This document shows positions 26,231-35,436 of a stretch of 64,000 nucleotides of DNA, in pieces. The stretch spans positions 248,001 to 312,000 of the forward strand of contig NZ_CP050265.1 in assembly GCF_011765465.1 (NCBI RefSeq). Reading direction: 5' to 3'. Under the pieces are notes generated by a model that did no database searches, was not told the DNA's origin, and saw only the letters and a program-made list of their open reading frames with translations. The number at the start of each line of letters is the position of its first letter. Position 1 is the stretch's first letter. Source of the DNA: Erythrobacter sp. Its GTDB lineage: Bacteria > Pseudomonadota > Alphaproteobacteria > Sphingomonadales > Sphingomonadaceae. The position numbers and the translations under genes are program-made.

Positions 26231-27796
26231 GTGAGCGCGCGCATCGTCATCATCGGGGCAGGGATCGGCGGGCTGACCAGCGCCGCCATGCTCGCCGCGC
26301 GCGGCCACGAGGTCACGCTTGTCGAGAAGGAGTACTGGATCGGCGGGAAGGCGCGCCATGTCGAGGTCGACGGCGCGAAGGTCGCCGCCGGGCCGACCGT
26401 CTTCACCATGCGCGACGTCTTCGAGGGCCTGTTCCACGCCTGCGGCGCGCGGCTCGACGATTTCATCAGCGCCCGCCAAGCCGGGATCATCGCCCGTCAC
26501 GCATGGGACGATACCGGCCATCTCGACCTGTTCGCCGACCCGCTGCGGAGCGAGGAGGCGATCGGCGATTTCGCCGGAGCGAAGGCGGCGGCGGGCTTCC
26601 GCTCCTTCCGCAAGGAGGCGCGGCGCATCTACGAGGTTCTCGACGAACCTTTCCTGCGCGGTGACAGCGCTTCGACGCCGCTGCCGATGATGTGGCGCAT
26701 CGGCCTGTTCAACATTGGCGACATGCTCGCCATGCGGCCCTTCGACAACCTGTGGAAGGCGCTGGGCGAGCATTTCGAGGACCCGCGCCTGCAGCAGCTT
26801 TACGGGCGCTATGCGACCTATTGCGGCTCGGACCCGTTCCGCTCGCCCGCCACGCTGATGCTGATCGCCCATACCGAGGCGCGCGGCGTGTGGCTGATCG
26901 AGGGCGGCATAGCAGCGCTCGCACAGGCGATCGGCGCCCTCGCCGAGCGCAAGGGCGCGCGCATCCGCACGGGCGAGGGGGTGACGCATATTCTCGCATC
27001 GAATGGCCGGGCGAACGGGGTGCGGCTGGCGAGCGGGGAGATGCTCCCGGCCGACGTGGTGATCTGCAACGGCGATCCCGCCGCGCTCGCGGAAGGGCGC
27101 TTCGGGCCCGATGCCGCGCGCGCCGTCCCGTCCATGCCGACCGCCAAGCGTTCGCTTTCGGCGCTGGTGTGGTTCGCCCATGCGAAGACCTCCGGCTTCG
27201 ACCTCACCCATCACAACGTCTTCTTTTCGCGCGATTACGCACGCGAATTCGAGGAAATTCGCGCAGGCAGGCCGCCGAGCGAGCCGACCGTCTATCTGTG
27301 CGCCCAGGATCGCGGCGCGAACGACACGGGCGAGGATTACGATGGCAGCCGCGAGCGCATCCAGATCATCGTCAACGCGCCCGCCAATGGCGACACGCAC
27401 CCCTATCCACCCGAGGAGAGAGAGCAATGCACACGGCAGATGAGGGCGACGCTCGCGCGCTGCGGCCTCGAACTCGAGGACCCTATGCCCCACGAACTCG
27501 CGACACCCGCGAGCTGGGAGCGGCTGTTCCCGCAAACCGGTGGAGCCCTTTATGGCAGGGCGTCGCACGGCTGGGCGGCCTCCTTCCAGAGGCAGGGGCC
27601 GAGGACGCGGCTGAAGGGGCTCTACTGCGCGGGCGGGGCGACGCACCCGGCGGCCGGCGTGCCCATGGCCGCCTTGTCCGGACTGCTGGCGGCAAGGACG
27701 ATCGCATCGGACCTCGCTTCGACGCGGAGGTTCCTCCCGGCGGCTACACCTGGTGGTACGTCGATGCGATCAGCGACGACGGGCAGCACGCCCTGA
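26231..27796 (+). CDS. crtD: Hydroxyneurosporene/methoxyneurosporene desaturase CrtD
   Basis: A 521-residue FAD-dependent carotenoid desaturase of the CrtI/CrtD family. The N-terminal dinucleotide motif is VIIGAGIGGLTSAAMLAARGHEV and the C-terminal signature is GATHPAAGVPMAALSGLLAA. It starts with GTG after GGGAGGACGG. The family introduces the 3,4 double bond into hydroxylated or methoxylated acyclic carotenoids. The last ~25 residues beyond ASDLAS look unlike a conserved terminus and are read over the start region of crtC. Confidence 0.9.
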   Translation: MSARIVIIGAGIGGLTSAAMLAARGHEVTLVEKEYWIGGKARHVEVDGAKVAAGPTVFTMRDVFEGLFHACGARLDDFISARQAGIIARHAWDDTGHLDLFADPLRSEEAIGDFAGAKAAAGFRSFRKEARRIYEVLDEPFLRGDSASTPLPMMWRIGLFNIGDMLAMRPFDNLWKALGEHFEDPRLQQLYGRYATYCGSDPFRSPATLMLIAHTEARGVWLIEGGIAALAQAIGALAERKGARIRTGEGVTHILASNGRANGVRLASGEMLPADVVICNGDPAALAEGRFGPDAARAVPSMPTAKRSLSALVWFAHAKTSGFDLTHHNVFFSRDYAREFEEIRAGRPPSEPTVYLCAQDRGANDTGEDYDGSRERIQIIVNAPANGDTHPYPPEEREQCTRQMRATLARCGLELEDPMPHELATPASWERLFPQTGGALYGRASHGWAASFQRQGPRTRLKGLYCAGGATHPAAGVPMAALSGLLAARTIASDLASTRRFLPAATPGGTSMRSATTGSTP

Positions 27797-28635
27797 CCAT
27801 CATCGCCTTCATCGGCAGCGTCTTCTCCCCCTATTACAAGCGCAGCGGGCGCGGCGACCCGCTGAACCACTGCTCGCTCAACGTCGCGCTTTACGGGCCG
27901 GAGGCGCGCTGGGTGATGACCGAGCGGCCGCGCGGCAGCGTCACGCGCGAGGCGTCGAGCCTCGTCATCGGGCCGAGCCGGGTCGAATGGACGGGAGATG
28001 CGCTCCACATCCATATCGAGGAACGCGACACGCGCCTGTTCAATCCGGTGCATCGCCCGGTGCGCGGCGTGGTGAAGGTCCATCCCGAGGCGCTCAACCC
28101 GACAAGCTTCGCGCTCGACCATGACGAGCGGCACATCTGGCATTGCCTCGCCCCGCGCGCGCGGATCGAGGTCGAGATGGAACGCCCCGGCCTGTCGTGG
28201 ACCGGCAAGGGCTATTTCGACCACAACCGCGGGTCCGAACCGCTCGAGGACGGCTTTCGTGTCTGGCACTGGTCGCGCGCGCATACGAAGCGCGGGGCGC
28301 TGGTGTGCTACGAGGGCGAGCGGCGCGACGGCTCGCTCTTCGCGAGCGCGATCCGCTTCGACCGGGAGGGCGTGGCCGAGGATGCCGAATTGCCCCCCAT
28401 CGCCCGCCTCGAGCGCAGCAAGTGGCGGGTGGAACGCAGCGCGCGCTCCGAAATCTCGGTCGCAAGGGTGCGGCGCACATGGGAGGACACGCCTTTCTAT
28501 GCCCGGTCCGAGCTGTCCTCGCATCTCGACGGTGAGGAAGTCGTGGCGGTGCAGGAAAGCCTCGACATGAGGCGTTTCGCATCGCCCATCGTGCAGTTCA
28601 TGCTGCCCTACCGGATGCCGCGCCTGAGGAAATAG
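27427..28635 (+). CDS. crtC: Carotenoid 1,2-hydratase CrtC (start uncertain)
   Basis: The conserved CrtC core runs from PPGGYTWWYVDAISDDG through IAFIGSVFSPYY and HCSLNVALYG to the end, PYRMPRLRK. CrtC adds water at C1,2 of acyclic carotenes; CrtF and CrtD act on the product. The conserved core begins near 27725, still inside crtD, and has no ATG, GTG or TTG of its own before 27910. The nearest in-frame ATG is at 27427 (behind GAGGAGAGAGA), which makes a 402-residue product overlapping crtD by 370 bases. The frame has ATC-ATC directly after the crtD stop (27799). The true start therefore needs evidence; the family call itself is secure. Confidence 0.85.
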   Translation: MHTADEGDARALRPRTRGPYAPRTRDTRELGAAVPANRWSPLWQGVARLGGLLPEAGAEDAAEGALLRGRGDAPGGRRAHGRLVRTAGGKDDRIGPRFDAEVPPGGYTWWYVDAISDDGQHALTIIAFIGSVFSPYYKRSGRGDPLNHCSLNVALYGPEARWVMTERPRGSVTREASSLVIGPSRVEWTGDALHIHIEERDTRLFNPVHRPVRGVVKVHPEALNPTSFALDHDERHIWHCLAPRARIEVEMERPGLSWTGKGYFDHNRGSEPLEDGFRVWHWSRAHTKRGALVCYEGERRDGSLFASAIRFDREGVAEDAELPPIARLERSKWRVERSARSEISVARVRRTWEDTPFYARSELSSHLDGEEVVAVQESLDMRRFASPIVQFMLPYRMPRLRK

Positions 28636-28642
28636 CGCGCGC

Positions 28643-28795
28643 TCAGGAGGCGTCCTTGTCGCGCTCGGCCGCCTCGCGCGCCTCGCGTTCGGCGCGGGTG
28701 CGTTTCAGTTCGCGGTCAGTCTTCATCACCTGCCACACGCCGAAACCGATCGCGATGCCGTAGAAGAAGACGAGTTCGATCCAGCCGAAATTCAT
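28643..28795 (-). CDS. Small single-pass membrane protein following bchO
   Basis: A 50-residue protein: one hydrophobic helix (residues about 5-22, IELVFFYGIAIGFGVWQV) followed by a highly charged tail rich in Arg, Glu and Lys. Its ATG overlaps the bchO stop by 4 bases, so it is translated with bchIDO. It converges with crtC (7-base gap). I do not recognise a named family; translational coupling suggests it belongs to the photosynthesis cluster. Confidence 0.7.
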   Translation of the reverse strand: MNFGWIELVFFYGIAIGFGVWQVMKTDRELKRTRAEREAREAAERDKDAS

Positions 28796-29682
28796 GGGGT
28801 GCTCTCCTCCTGCCGGGCGAAGCTGCGGATCAGTGCGGCCGCACGCTCCGGCTCTTCCTCGTGGGCCAGGTGGCCCAGCCCCTCCATCACCTCGAGCGAG
28901 GCATCGGGCAGCCATCCCGCCGCCTCGCGCGTCCAGTCGAGCGGGATCGCCGCGTCTTTGTCCGAATGGACCAGCAGGACCGGGTTCGCCACCTCGCTGA
29001 GCCGGGCCTTGAGCCGCGGCAGGTCCCAGTTCGCCATCATCGCCAGCGCTCCCTTGGCGTGGCGCGGATTGCGCAGCAGCGCCGAATAGCAGGCGAGCCC
29101 CGTCTCATCGAGCCGCGAGCCGGTCGAGCGCTTGAGGAAGCGGCTCGCCTCGCCCGGCAGCGTGGTGGTGGCGGAAAAGATGCGCGGGACCAGCGGGTTG
29201 ACGAACAGCGCCTTGGCGAGCGCGGGAAAGACCTGCGCGGCCGGGCCGGGAAAGGGGCGCAAGGCGGAATTGAGGCCGATGATCGGGCCGGCGTAGCCGT
29301 GGTCGAGCGCGAGCTGGATCGCCAGCGCCGCGCCCGCCGAATGGCCGATGATCGCGGCGGGGGCGAGGTCGAGGTCGCGCACAAGCCCCGCGATGCGCGC
29401 CGCCATGCGGGGAAGCGAGGTGTCGGAAAGGTCGTGCCCGGCGGTGAAGGCGTGGCGCGGCAGGTCGACCGCGATGCAGTCGTGGTCCTCGGCGAGCAGC
29501 GGCATGACATCGCGCCACGAATGGACCGAGGCGCCCGTGCCGTGGAGCAGGAGAAGCTGCGGCGCGCCCGGCGGCCCCATGCGCTGGACGTGCCAGCTCG
29601 CCCCGCCCGAGGGTACGAAGGCGCTCGCCTCGCGGTGGGGCCAGAGGCGGCCTTCGCGGTCCCAGTCGAGCGCGCGGCTCAC
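28792..29682 (-). CDS. bchO: BchO, alpha/beta hydrolase of the Mg-chelatase operon
   Basis: A 296-residue alpha/beta-hydrolase with the nucleophile elbow GHSAG, an acid in LLVHSDKDAAIP and a terminal histidine in GLGHLAHEEEP. BchO is found with bchID across purple bacteria; its exact reaction has not been settled. The start is a GTG at 29682 that overlaps the bchD stop (GTGA). Confidence 0.9.
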   Translation of the reverse strand: MSRALDWDREGRLWPHREASAFVPSGGASWHVQRMGPPGAPQLLLLHGTGASVHSWRDVMPLLAEDHDCIAVDLPRHAFTAGHDLSDTSLPRMAARIAGLVRDLDLAPAAIIGHSAGAALAIQLALDHGYAGPIIGLNSALRPFPGPAAQVFPALAKALFVNPLVPRIFSATTTLPGEASRFLKRSTGSRLDETGLACYSALLRNPRHAKGALAMMANWDLPRLKARLSEVANPVLLVHSDKDAAIPLDWTREAAGWLPDASLEVMEGLGHLAHEEEPERAAALIRSFARQEESTP

Positions 29683-31478
29683 GCGGCGGCCTTCCCGGCT
29701 GCCTGGATCGCGCTCTGGAGCGTCTTCGCATCGGCGCGGGGGAGGGCGAGGAAGCGCCCGCGCATCGCCTCGGCCAGCTCGGGGCCTTCGCGTGCAGGGC
29801 GCGGGGAGATGTCGACCACCAGCGCCTCGATCCCGCGCGCGGCGATGGCTTTCGCGGCGACCTCCGCATCCTCGCGCGCTTTCCCGCGCCCCGGTTGGCC
29901 GTTCGCATCGATATTGCCGCGCCCGTCGGTGAGTATGACGAGGCTCGCCGTGCGGCCCTTGGCGATGACGCTTTCGGCGCATTCGCGCGCTGCGTTAAGC
30001 CCCAGCGCGAGCGGCGTCCCGCCACCGCCCGGCAGGCCCGACAGCGCCCGCTTGGCGCGGGTCAGCGAGCGGGTCGGCGGCAGCAGCAATTCGGCATTGT
30101 CCCCGCGAAAGGCCACCAGCGCGACTTCGGAGCGGGTGACATAAGCCTGCGCCAGCATCAGCTCGACCGCGCCCTTGGCCTCGGCCAGCCGCGCGGCGGC
30201 AGCGGAGCCGGAGGCATCGACCGCGAAGATCGTGACGCGCGGGGCTTTCTCTTCGTAGCGGCGGATGCGCAGGTCCTCCTTGCGCATCAGGATCGGCGCT
30301 TCGTCGGTGCAGCCCTCCATCGCGCGTTCGCGGCGGCGCACTTCCTGCCACGGGACGGCGGCGCGCAGCGTGTCGATCAGCGCAAGCCGGTTGCCCCCGC
30401 GCGGCATTCCGGGCCGTGCGCCCAAGGGCTTGCCGCGCATTCCCGCCTTCTTCTTCTGCCCGGTCCCGCTCGCGCCCCCGGTGCGGCGCGGGGCATTGCC
30501 CTTGGCCAGCTGTTCGAGCAGGTCCGCCGGGATCGCCGCCTCGGCCGCCTCGACCAGCATTTCCTCGAGTTCGTCCTGCTGCTTCTGGCGTTCGTCCTCG
30601 CTGCGCTCGTCCTCGCCGCTCTCGGGAGGATCGCCGGCGTCGTCCTGCGGCGGTTCGGGCGGGGGCTGGTCGGGCTGTTCCTGCTCCTGCTCCTCTGGGG
30701 GCTGGGGCGGCAGGCGGGTCGCGCGCGGGGCGAGGACAAGGCGCGCGGCGGCGGAAAGGTCGGCCTCGATCGCCTCGGTCCGTCCGGCGAGTGCGGCATG
30801 GGCGCGCGCCGCCTCGCTCGCGAAGAGCAGCGGGCGCAGCGAGGCCACGCCCAGCGCTGCGGCGGTCGCGGCGAGCGCGCCCAGCGCCTCGTCCGAAAGC
30901 GGCGCGACAGCGGCAAGGTCGAGCGTTTCGTCGCCGGGGAGGGTGACATCCTGCCACATCCGCGAATTCGCAAGGTCGCAGGAAAAGGCGAGTCGCTCGA
31001 TCAGGCTGATCGGGGGGCATTCGTCGGGATCGGTGCTGTCGTCGAGCAGGATCAGCGCGGGTGCCTTGCCTCCCTCGTCGTCTCCCTCGTCGAGCGCCTG
31101 CGCCAGCCGCCCGGCGACCCCGTCCTCGATCCGCTCGGCCATGGGGGCGACCAGAGCGCCGCCCGCGGCTTCTTCGATCAGGCCCGACTGCGCGACCGGC
31201 TTGCCCGCAGCGAGGCTCGCCGCGATGTCGATCCCGCCGAGCAGGCGTTCGTCGTCGACATGGCCCGGCATCCGCCGCCACGGCCGCCCCTCCGCCGCCA
31301 TCCGCTTGCCGAGTGCCGCGACCAGCGCATCGCGCGCCGGACCGCTTCCGCGCAGCACCATGCCGCCGAAGCGTGCAGGCGCGGCGAGGAACAGGCGCGC
31401 GGCGAGGAGCGCATCCTCCATCGGGTCTGGCGGGTCGGGGGCGGCGCCCGCAAGTGCTTGCGGATCGCCTTCGCTCAT
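29679..31478 (-). CDS. bchD: Magnesium chelatase subunit D (BchD)
   Basis: A 599-residue subunit: an N-terminal degenerate AAA+ domain, a long Pro/Gln/Glu-rich acidic linker (about residues 270-340), and a C-terminal von Willebrand A domain with the metal-binding DxSxS motif in AVDASGSA. It couples BchI ATP hydrolysis to Mg insertion by BchH. The ATG overlaps the bchI stop by 4 bases. Confidence 0.95.
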   Translation of the reverse strand: MSEGDPQALAGAAPDPPDPMEDALLAARLFLAAPARFGGMVLRGSGPARDALVAALGKRMAAEGRPWRRMPGHVDDERLLGGIDIAASLAAGKPVAQSGLIEEAAGGALVAPMAERIEDGVAGRLAQALDEGDDEGGKAPALILLDDSTDPDECPPISLIERLAFSCDLANSRMWQDVTLPGDETLDLAAVAPLSDEALGALAATAAALGVASLRPLLFASEAARAHAALAGRTEAIEADLSAAARLVLAPRATRLPPQPPEEQEQEQPDQPPPEPPQDDAGDPPESGEDERSEDERQKQQDELEEMLVEAAEAAIPADLLEQLAKGNAPRRTGGASGTGQKKKAGMRGKPLGARPGMPRGGNRLALIDTLRAAVPWQEVRRRERAMEGCTDEAPILMRKEDLRIRRYEEKAPRVTIFAVDASGSAAAARLAEAKGAVELMLAQAYVTRSEVALVAFRGDNAELLLPPTRSLTRAKRALSGLPGGGGTPLALGLNAARECAESVIAKGRTASLVILTDGRGNIDANGQPGRGKAREDAEVAAKAIAARGIEALVVDISPRPAREGPELAEAMRGRFLALPRADAKTLQSAIQAAGKAAA

Positions 31479-32476
31479 CCGAAAAGTTCTTCGATCGCCC
31501 GGTTGATGCGCGTGGTCGAGCCCGTCTCGTCGAGCACGTCGCGGCGCAACCGGTGGCGCAGGGCGGACGGGGCGACTTCGACAAGGTGCTCGCGTCGCAC
31601 CTCGCGCGCGCCTTTCAGCGCGGCGAGCGCGCGGGCCGCGCGCATAAGGGTAAGCTCGCCGCGCAGCCCGTCTGCACCGACCGCAAGGCACAGCTCCGCC
31701 GCATCGCGCAGCAGGTCTTCGCCGGGCACGAGCTTGGGCAGCTTGTTCTTGCCGCGCGCGATCTGTTTGAGGATCTTCTCGTCCTCGCTCGCCCATTTTT
31801 CGGAGAAGGCTTGCGGGTCGCTCTCGCGCTCGGCGACGAGGCGCATGATTTCGATCCGGGTGTCGATTTCGGACGGGGTTCGCACTTCGACCGACAGGCC
31901 GAAACGGTCGAGCAGCTGCGGGCGCAATTCGCCTTCTTCGGGATTGCCGCTGCCGATCAGCACGAATTTCGCCGGGTGGCGCACCGACAGCCCCTCGCGC
32001 TCCACCACGTTCTCGCCCGAGGCGGCGACGTCAAGCAACAGGTCGACGAGGTGGTCTTCGAGCAGGTTGATCTCGTCGATGTAGAGAAAGCCGCGATGGG
32101 CTTTCGCCAGAAGGCCCGGTTCGAACCCCTTTTCGCCCGAACGCAGCGCCTTTTCGAGGTCGAGGCTGCCGATCACCCGGTCCTCGGTCGCGCCCAGCGG
32201 CAGGTCGACGAAAGGCACCGCGCGCTTTCTCACCGGGCCGCTGCCGCAGACGTCGGGATAGCGTGTCGCCTCTTCCTTCGAGCAGCCGTAGGGGCAGTTC
32301 TCGATCGCGGAAATCGGCGGGAGCAGCGCGGCCAGCGCGCGCGCTGCCGTCGACTTGCCGGTGCCGCGGTCGCCGAAGACCATGACCCCGCCGACGCTCG
32401 GATCGACCGCTGCGATCAGCAGCGCCTGTTTCATTTCGTCCTGACCGACGATCGCGGAAAAGGGAAAGCGTGCCAT
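31475..32476 (-). CDS. bchI: Magnesium chelatase subunit I (BchI)
   Basis: A 333-residue AAA+ ATPase with Walker A GDRGTGKS at residues 35-42 and Walker B FLYIDEINLL. It is the motor of Mg-chelatase. First gene of bchI-D-O plus the small membrane protein. The 88 bases upstream to the permease gene carry no TGT-N12-ACA site that I can see. Confidence 0.97.
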   Translation of the reverse strand: MARFPFSAIVGQDEMKQALLIAAVDPSVGGVMVFGDRGTGKSTAARALAALLPPISAIENCPYGCSKEEATRYPDVCGSGPVRKRAVPFVDLPLGATEDRVIGSLDLEKALRSGEKGFEPGLLAKAHRGFLYIDEINLLEDHLVDLLLDVAASGENVVEREGLSVRHPAKFVLIGSGNPEEGELRPQLLDRFGLSVEVRTPSEIDTRIEIMRLVAERESDPQAFSEKWASEDEKILKQIARGKNKLPKLVPGEDLLRDAAELCLAVGADGLRGELTLMRAARALAALKGAREVRREHLVEVAPSALRHRLRRDVLDETGSTTRINRAIEELFG

Positions 32477-32564
32477 AAGGGCTTACTCTTAGCCCAAGGG
32501 CGCGTCCCCGCAAGGCCCGATGGGTGGCCCGGCGCGAGGATTTCCCCTTGGAAATGAAAGCCCC

Positions 32565-34265
32565 TCAGCGCCGCGCGGTGCGATGCAGCAGGATCACCGG
32601 CACGATGCCCGCCGCGAGCAGGATGAGCGCGGGGATCGAAGCCTCGGCGAGCCGCTCGTCGCTGGCGAGGCGATAGGTGCGGGTGGCGAGGGTTTCGAGA
32701 TTGAAGGGCCGCAGGATCAGTGTCGCGGGAAGTTCGCGCAGGGTGTCGATGAAGACGAGCGCAGCGGCGCCTGCAAGGCTGGGCGCGAGCAGCGGGGCGA
32801 GGACGCGCCTCAGCACGCGGCCCGGCCCCGCGCCGAGCGAGCGCGCGGCGGCATCGAGATTGGCCGGGATCGTCGCCATGCCGCTTTCGACCCCGTTATA
32901 GGCGACCGTCAGGAACCGCACCGAAAGCGCGTAGATGAGGACGAGGCTGGTTCCGGTCAGCAGCAGGCCGCCCGGCGCATGTCCCAGCGAATCGCGCGCA
33001 AAGCGGGTGAGGCCGACATCGAGCGCGCCGAGCGGGGCGAGCAGGCCGACCGCAAGCAGCGCGCCGGGCAGGGCATAGCCGAGCGTCGCGAGCCGGATCG
33101 CGCCCCCCACCAGCGGGCTGGCCGAACGGCGACGCGCGAAAGCGAGCAGGAGCGCGGCGGCGAGGCAGGCCAGCGCGGTGACGAGGCCGAGCCACAGGCT
33201 GTCCGAGGCATAGGCTCCGAGCTCGCGCGTCGCCGCCAGCGCTGCTTCGCTCGTCGCCAGCGAAGCGAGATGGAGCGCGGGGACGAGGAAACCCAGCACC
33301 ACCGGCAGCGCGCAGGCGAGGGCGGCGAGCCAGCGACCCGCGCGCGACAATTCGACCAGTGGGCCGCCGTGCCTGGCGGCCGCATCGCGGCTTTCGCTGC
33401 GCCCCGAGCGGGTCGAGGCTTCGAGCGCGACGAGGGCGAGGACGAAGAGCAGCATGATCGCGGCGAGCTTCAGCGCGGCCTGCTTGTCCCCCATCGCCAG
33501 CCAGCTGCGGAAGATGCCGGTCGAGAAGGTGGGAATGGCGAAATATTCGGCGACCCCGAAATCGGCCAGCGTCTCCATCATCACCAGCGCGAGCCCGCCC
33601 GCGATTGCTGGCCGGGCGGCGGGCAGGGCGACTTCGCGAAAGGCGCGCGCGGGCTTAGCGCCGAGGCTGCGCGCGGCGCGGAATTGCGCGAGGCTCTGTG
33701 CGGCGAAGGCGGCGCGGGCGAGCAGGTAGACGTAAGGATAGAGCACGATGGCAAGCACGAAGGCCCCGCCCGGCAGCGAGCGGACCTGCGGAACCAGCGC
33801 CCCTGCGCCCTCACCGAAAACGCCGCGCAGCGCGCCTTGCACGGGGCCGGCGTAATCGAGCAGGTCTGCATAGATATAGGCCGCGATATAGGCCGGCACG
33901 GCAAGCGGCAGGACCAGCGCCCAGCCGAGCGCGCGCCGCCCGGGAAACTCGGTCGCGGTGACGAGCCACGCGCAGCCCACCCCGACCAGCCCCGCCAGCA
34001 TCCCGGTCAGCCCCATCAGCGCGGCGGTGTTTAAGACGTAGCGCGGCAGGACCGAGCCCGCCATGTGGACGATCGCTTCCACCCCGCCCGCAGGCGCGGC
34101 GCCAAGGATCGCGAGAATCGGCAGCGCGGCGAGTGCGGCGAGCGCGAGAGCGGCCCAATCCCAGCCGCGCGGCAGGGCGATACGCGGGCGCGATCGGGCG
34201 GCGCTCTCCGCCGCGCTTGCCTGCGGACCGCCTGTCCGCCTAATGCGGCTCACTTGCAGAGCCAT
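32565..34265 (-). CDS. fbpB: Ferric iron ABC transporter, fused permease (FbpB type)
   Basis: A 566-residue inner-membrane protein made of two permease halves. Each half has its own EAA-type coupling loop: ARSLGAKPARAFREVALP in the first and ARSLGAGPGRVLRRVLAP in the second. This fused architecture is typical of FbpB/SfuB iron(III) permeases. It is encoded divergently from its ATPase and binding-protein genes, 38 bases away. Confidence 0.88.
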   Translation of the reverse strand: MALQVSRIRRTGGPQASAAESAARSRPRIALPRGWDWAALALAALAALPILAILGAAPAGGVEAIVHMAGSVLPRYVLNTAALMGLTGMLAGLVGVGCAWLVTATEFPGRRALGWALVLPLAVPAYIAAYIYADLLDYAGPVQGALRGVFGEGAGALVPQVRSLPGGAFVLAIVLYPYVYLLARAAFAAQSLAQFRAARSLGAKPARAFREVALPAARPAIAGGLALVMMETLADFGVAEYFAIPTFSTGIFRSWLAMGDKQAALKLAAIMLLFVLALVALEASTRSGRSESRDAAARHGGPLVELSRAGRWLAALACALPVVLGFLVPALHLASLATSEAALAATRELGAYASDSLWLGLVTALACLAAALLLAFARRRSASPLVGGAIRLATLGYALPGALLAVGLLAPLGALDVGLTRFARDSLGHAPGGLLLTGTSLVLIYALSVRFLTVAYNGVESGMATIPANLDAAARSLGAGPGRVLRRVLAPLLAPSLAGAAALVFIDTLRELPATLILRPFNLETLATRTYRLASDERLAEASIPALILLAAGIVPVILLHRTARR

Positions 34266-34303
34266 TCACGGTCCATCGGGACGGCGTCCATCGGAACAGC
34301 GAC

Positions 34304-35326
34304 TTGAGCCTCGAATTTCGACATATTGCCCATGCATATGGTGAGGTGCAGGCGCTGCGCGATATCAGCCTTGTCGCGCCTGCCGGGGAAATCACCTGCC
34401 TGCTTGGCTCTTCGGGCTGCGGCAAGTCAACCTTGCTGAGCCTCGCCGCCGGCCTGCTGCCGGTCCAGCAGGGCGCGATCCTGCTGGGTGGCGAGGTTCT
34501 TGCCGACGAAACCCGCGCGCCGCCGCCGGAAAAGCGCCCCGTCGGACTGGTCTTTCAGGAAGGCGCGCTGTTTCCGCACATGACGCTGGCGCGCAACATC
34601 GCCTTCGGACTGCCGAAAGCGCGCCACGGCGAGATCGCAGGCTGGCTCGACCAGGTCGGGCTGGCGGGGCTGGGGAGCCGCTATCCGCACGAGCTTTCGG
34701 GCGGGCAGCAGCAGCGCGCCGCGCTCGCACGGGCGATGGCGCCGGGCCCGGCCGTGCTGCTGATGGACGAACCCTTCGCCAGCGTCGACATCGTGCTGCG
34801 GAGAAGCCTGAGGCGCGATTGCCGGATGCTGCTCAAGGAGCGCGGGGCGACCACCATCCTCGTCACCCACGATCCGGGCGAGGCGCTCGACATCGGCGAC
34901 CGCATCGCGGTGATGGAGGCCGGGCGGATCGTCCAGTTCGGCAGCCCCGAGGAATTGCACGAAGCCCCCGCCGCCGCCTCGGTCGGGGCGATGTTCTCGG
35001 GCGCACAGGTGGTCCCGGCGGAGCGGCGTGGGGAGGCGCTTGCGACGCCGTTCGGGGATTGGCCGGCGGCCTGCGTGATCGGCCCCGTGCCCGACGCGGC
35101 GCGGCTCGAACTGCTCGTTCATGCCCGCGCGCTCGACCTCGTGCCCGACGCTGCGGGGCTCCCGGTGCGCGACGTGCATGGTCTCGGCGACGGGAGGGTG
35201 CGCGTGCTGCTGGGGGAAAAGGGCGGGCGCGACCTCGCGATCGAGGCGGGCGAGGCCCCGTCCCCCGGCGAGCGCTTCCGCGTCGTGCCGCAAACGGGAA
35301 GCGTGCGCGCCTTCGCGGCGGGCTAG
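34304..35326 (+). CDS. fbpC: Ferric iron ABC transporter ATPase (FbpC type)
   Basis: A 340-residue ABC ATPase with Walker A GSSGCGKST near residue 37, signature LSGGQQQR and Walker B VLLMDEPFASVD. The extra C-terminal domain after residue 240 fits transporters of the iron/sulfate/putrescine class. A TTG at 34304 is the most suitable start; no ATG precedes the conserved EFRHIAHAYG strand. Works with the divergent permease and the binding protein downstream. Confidence 0.87.
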   Translation: MSLEFRHIAHAYGEVQALRDISLVAPAGEITCLLGSSGCGKSTLLSLAAGLLPVQQGAILLGGEVLADETRAPPPEKRPVGLVFQEGALFPHMTLARNIAFGLPKARHGEIAGWLDQVGLAGLGSRYPHELSGGQQQRAALARAMAPGPAVLLMDEPFASVDIVLRRSLRRDCRMLLKERGATTILVTHDPGEALDIGDRIAVMEAGRIVQFGSPEELHEAPAAASVGAMFSGAQVVPAERRGEALATPFGDWPAACVIGPVPDAARLELLVHARALDLVPDAAGLPVRDVHGLGDGRVRVLLGEKGGRDLAIEAGEAPSPGERFRVVPQTGSVRAFAAG

Positions 35327-35436
35327 CGCTTCACTGCACCCTACAATTCGCTTGCGCGCTCGCCTCTAATATTGCAACGCATTCGCAAATAGTGGCGCGC
35401 TTTCGATTCCCGCGCCGCCAGCGAAAGGATTTCCCG

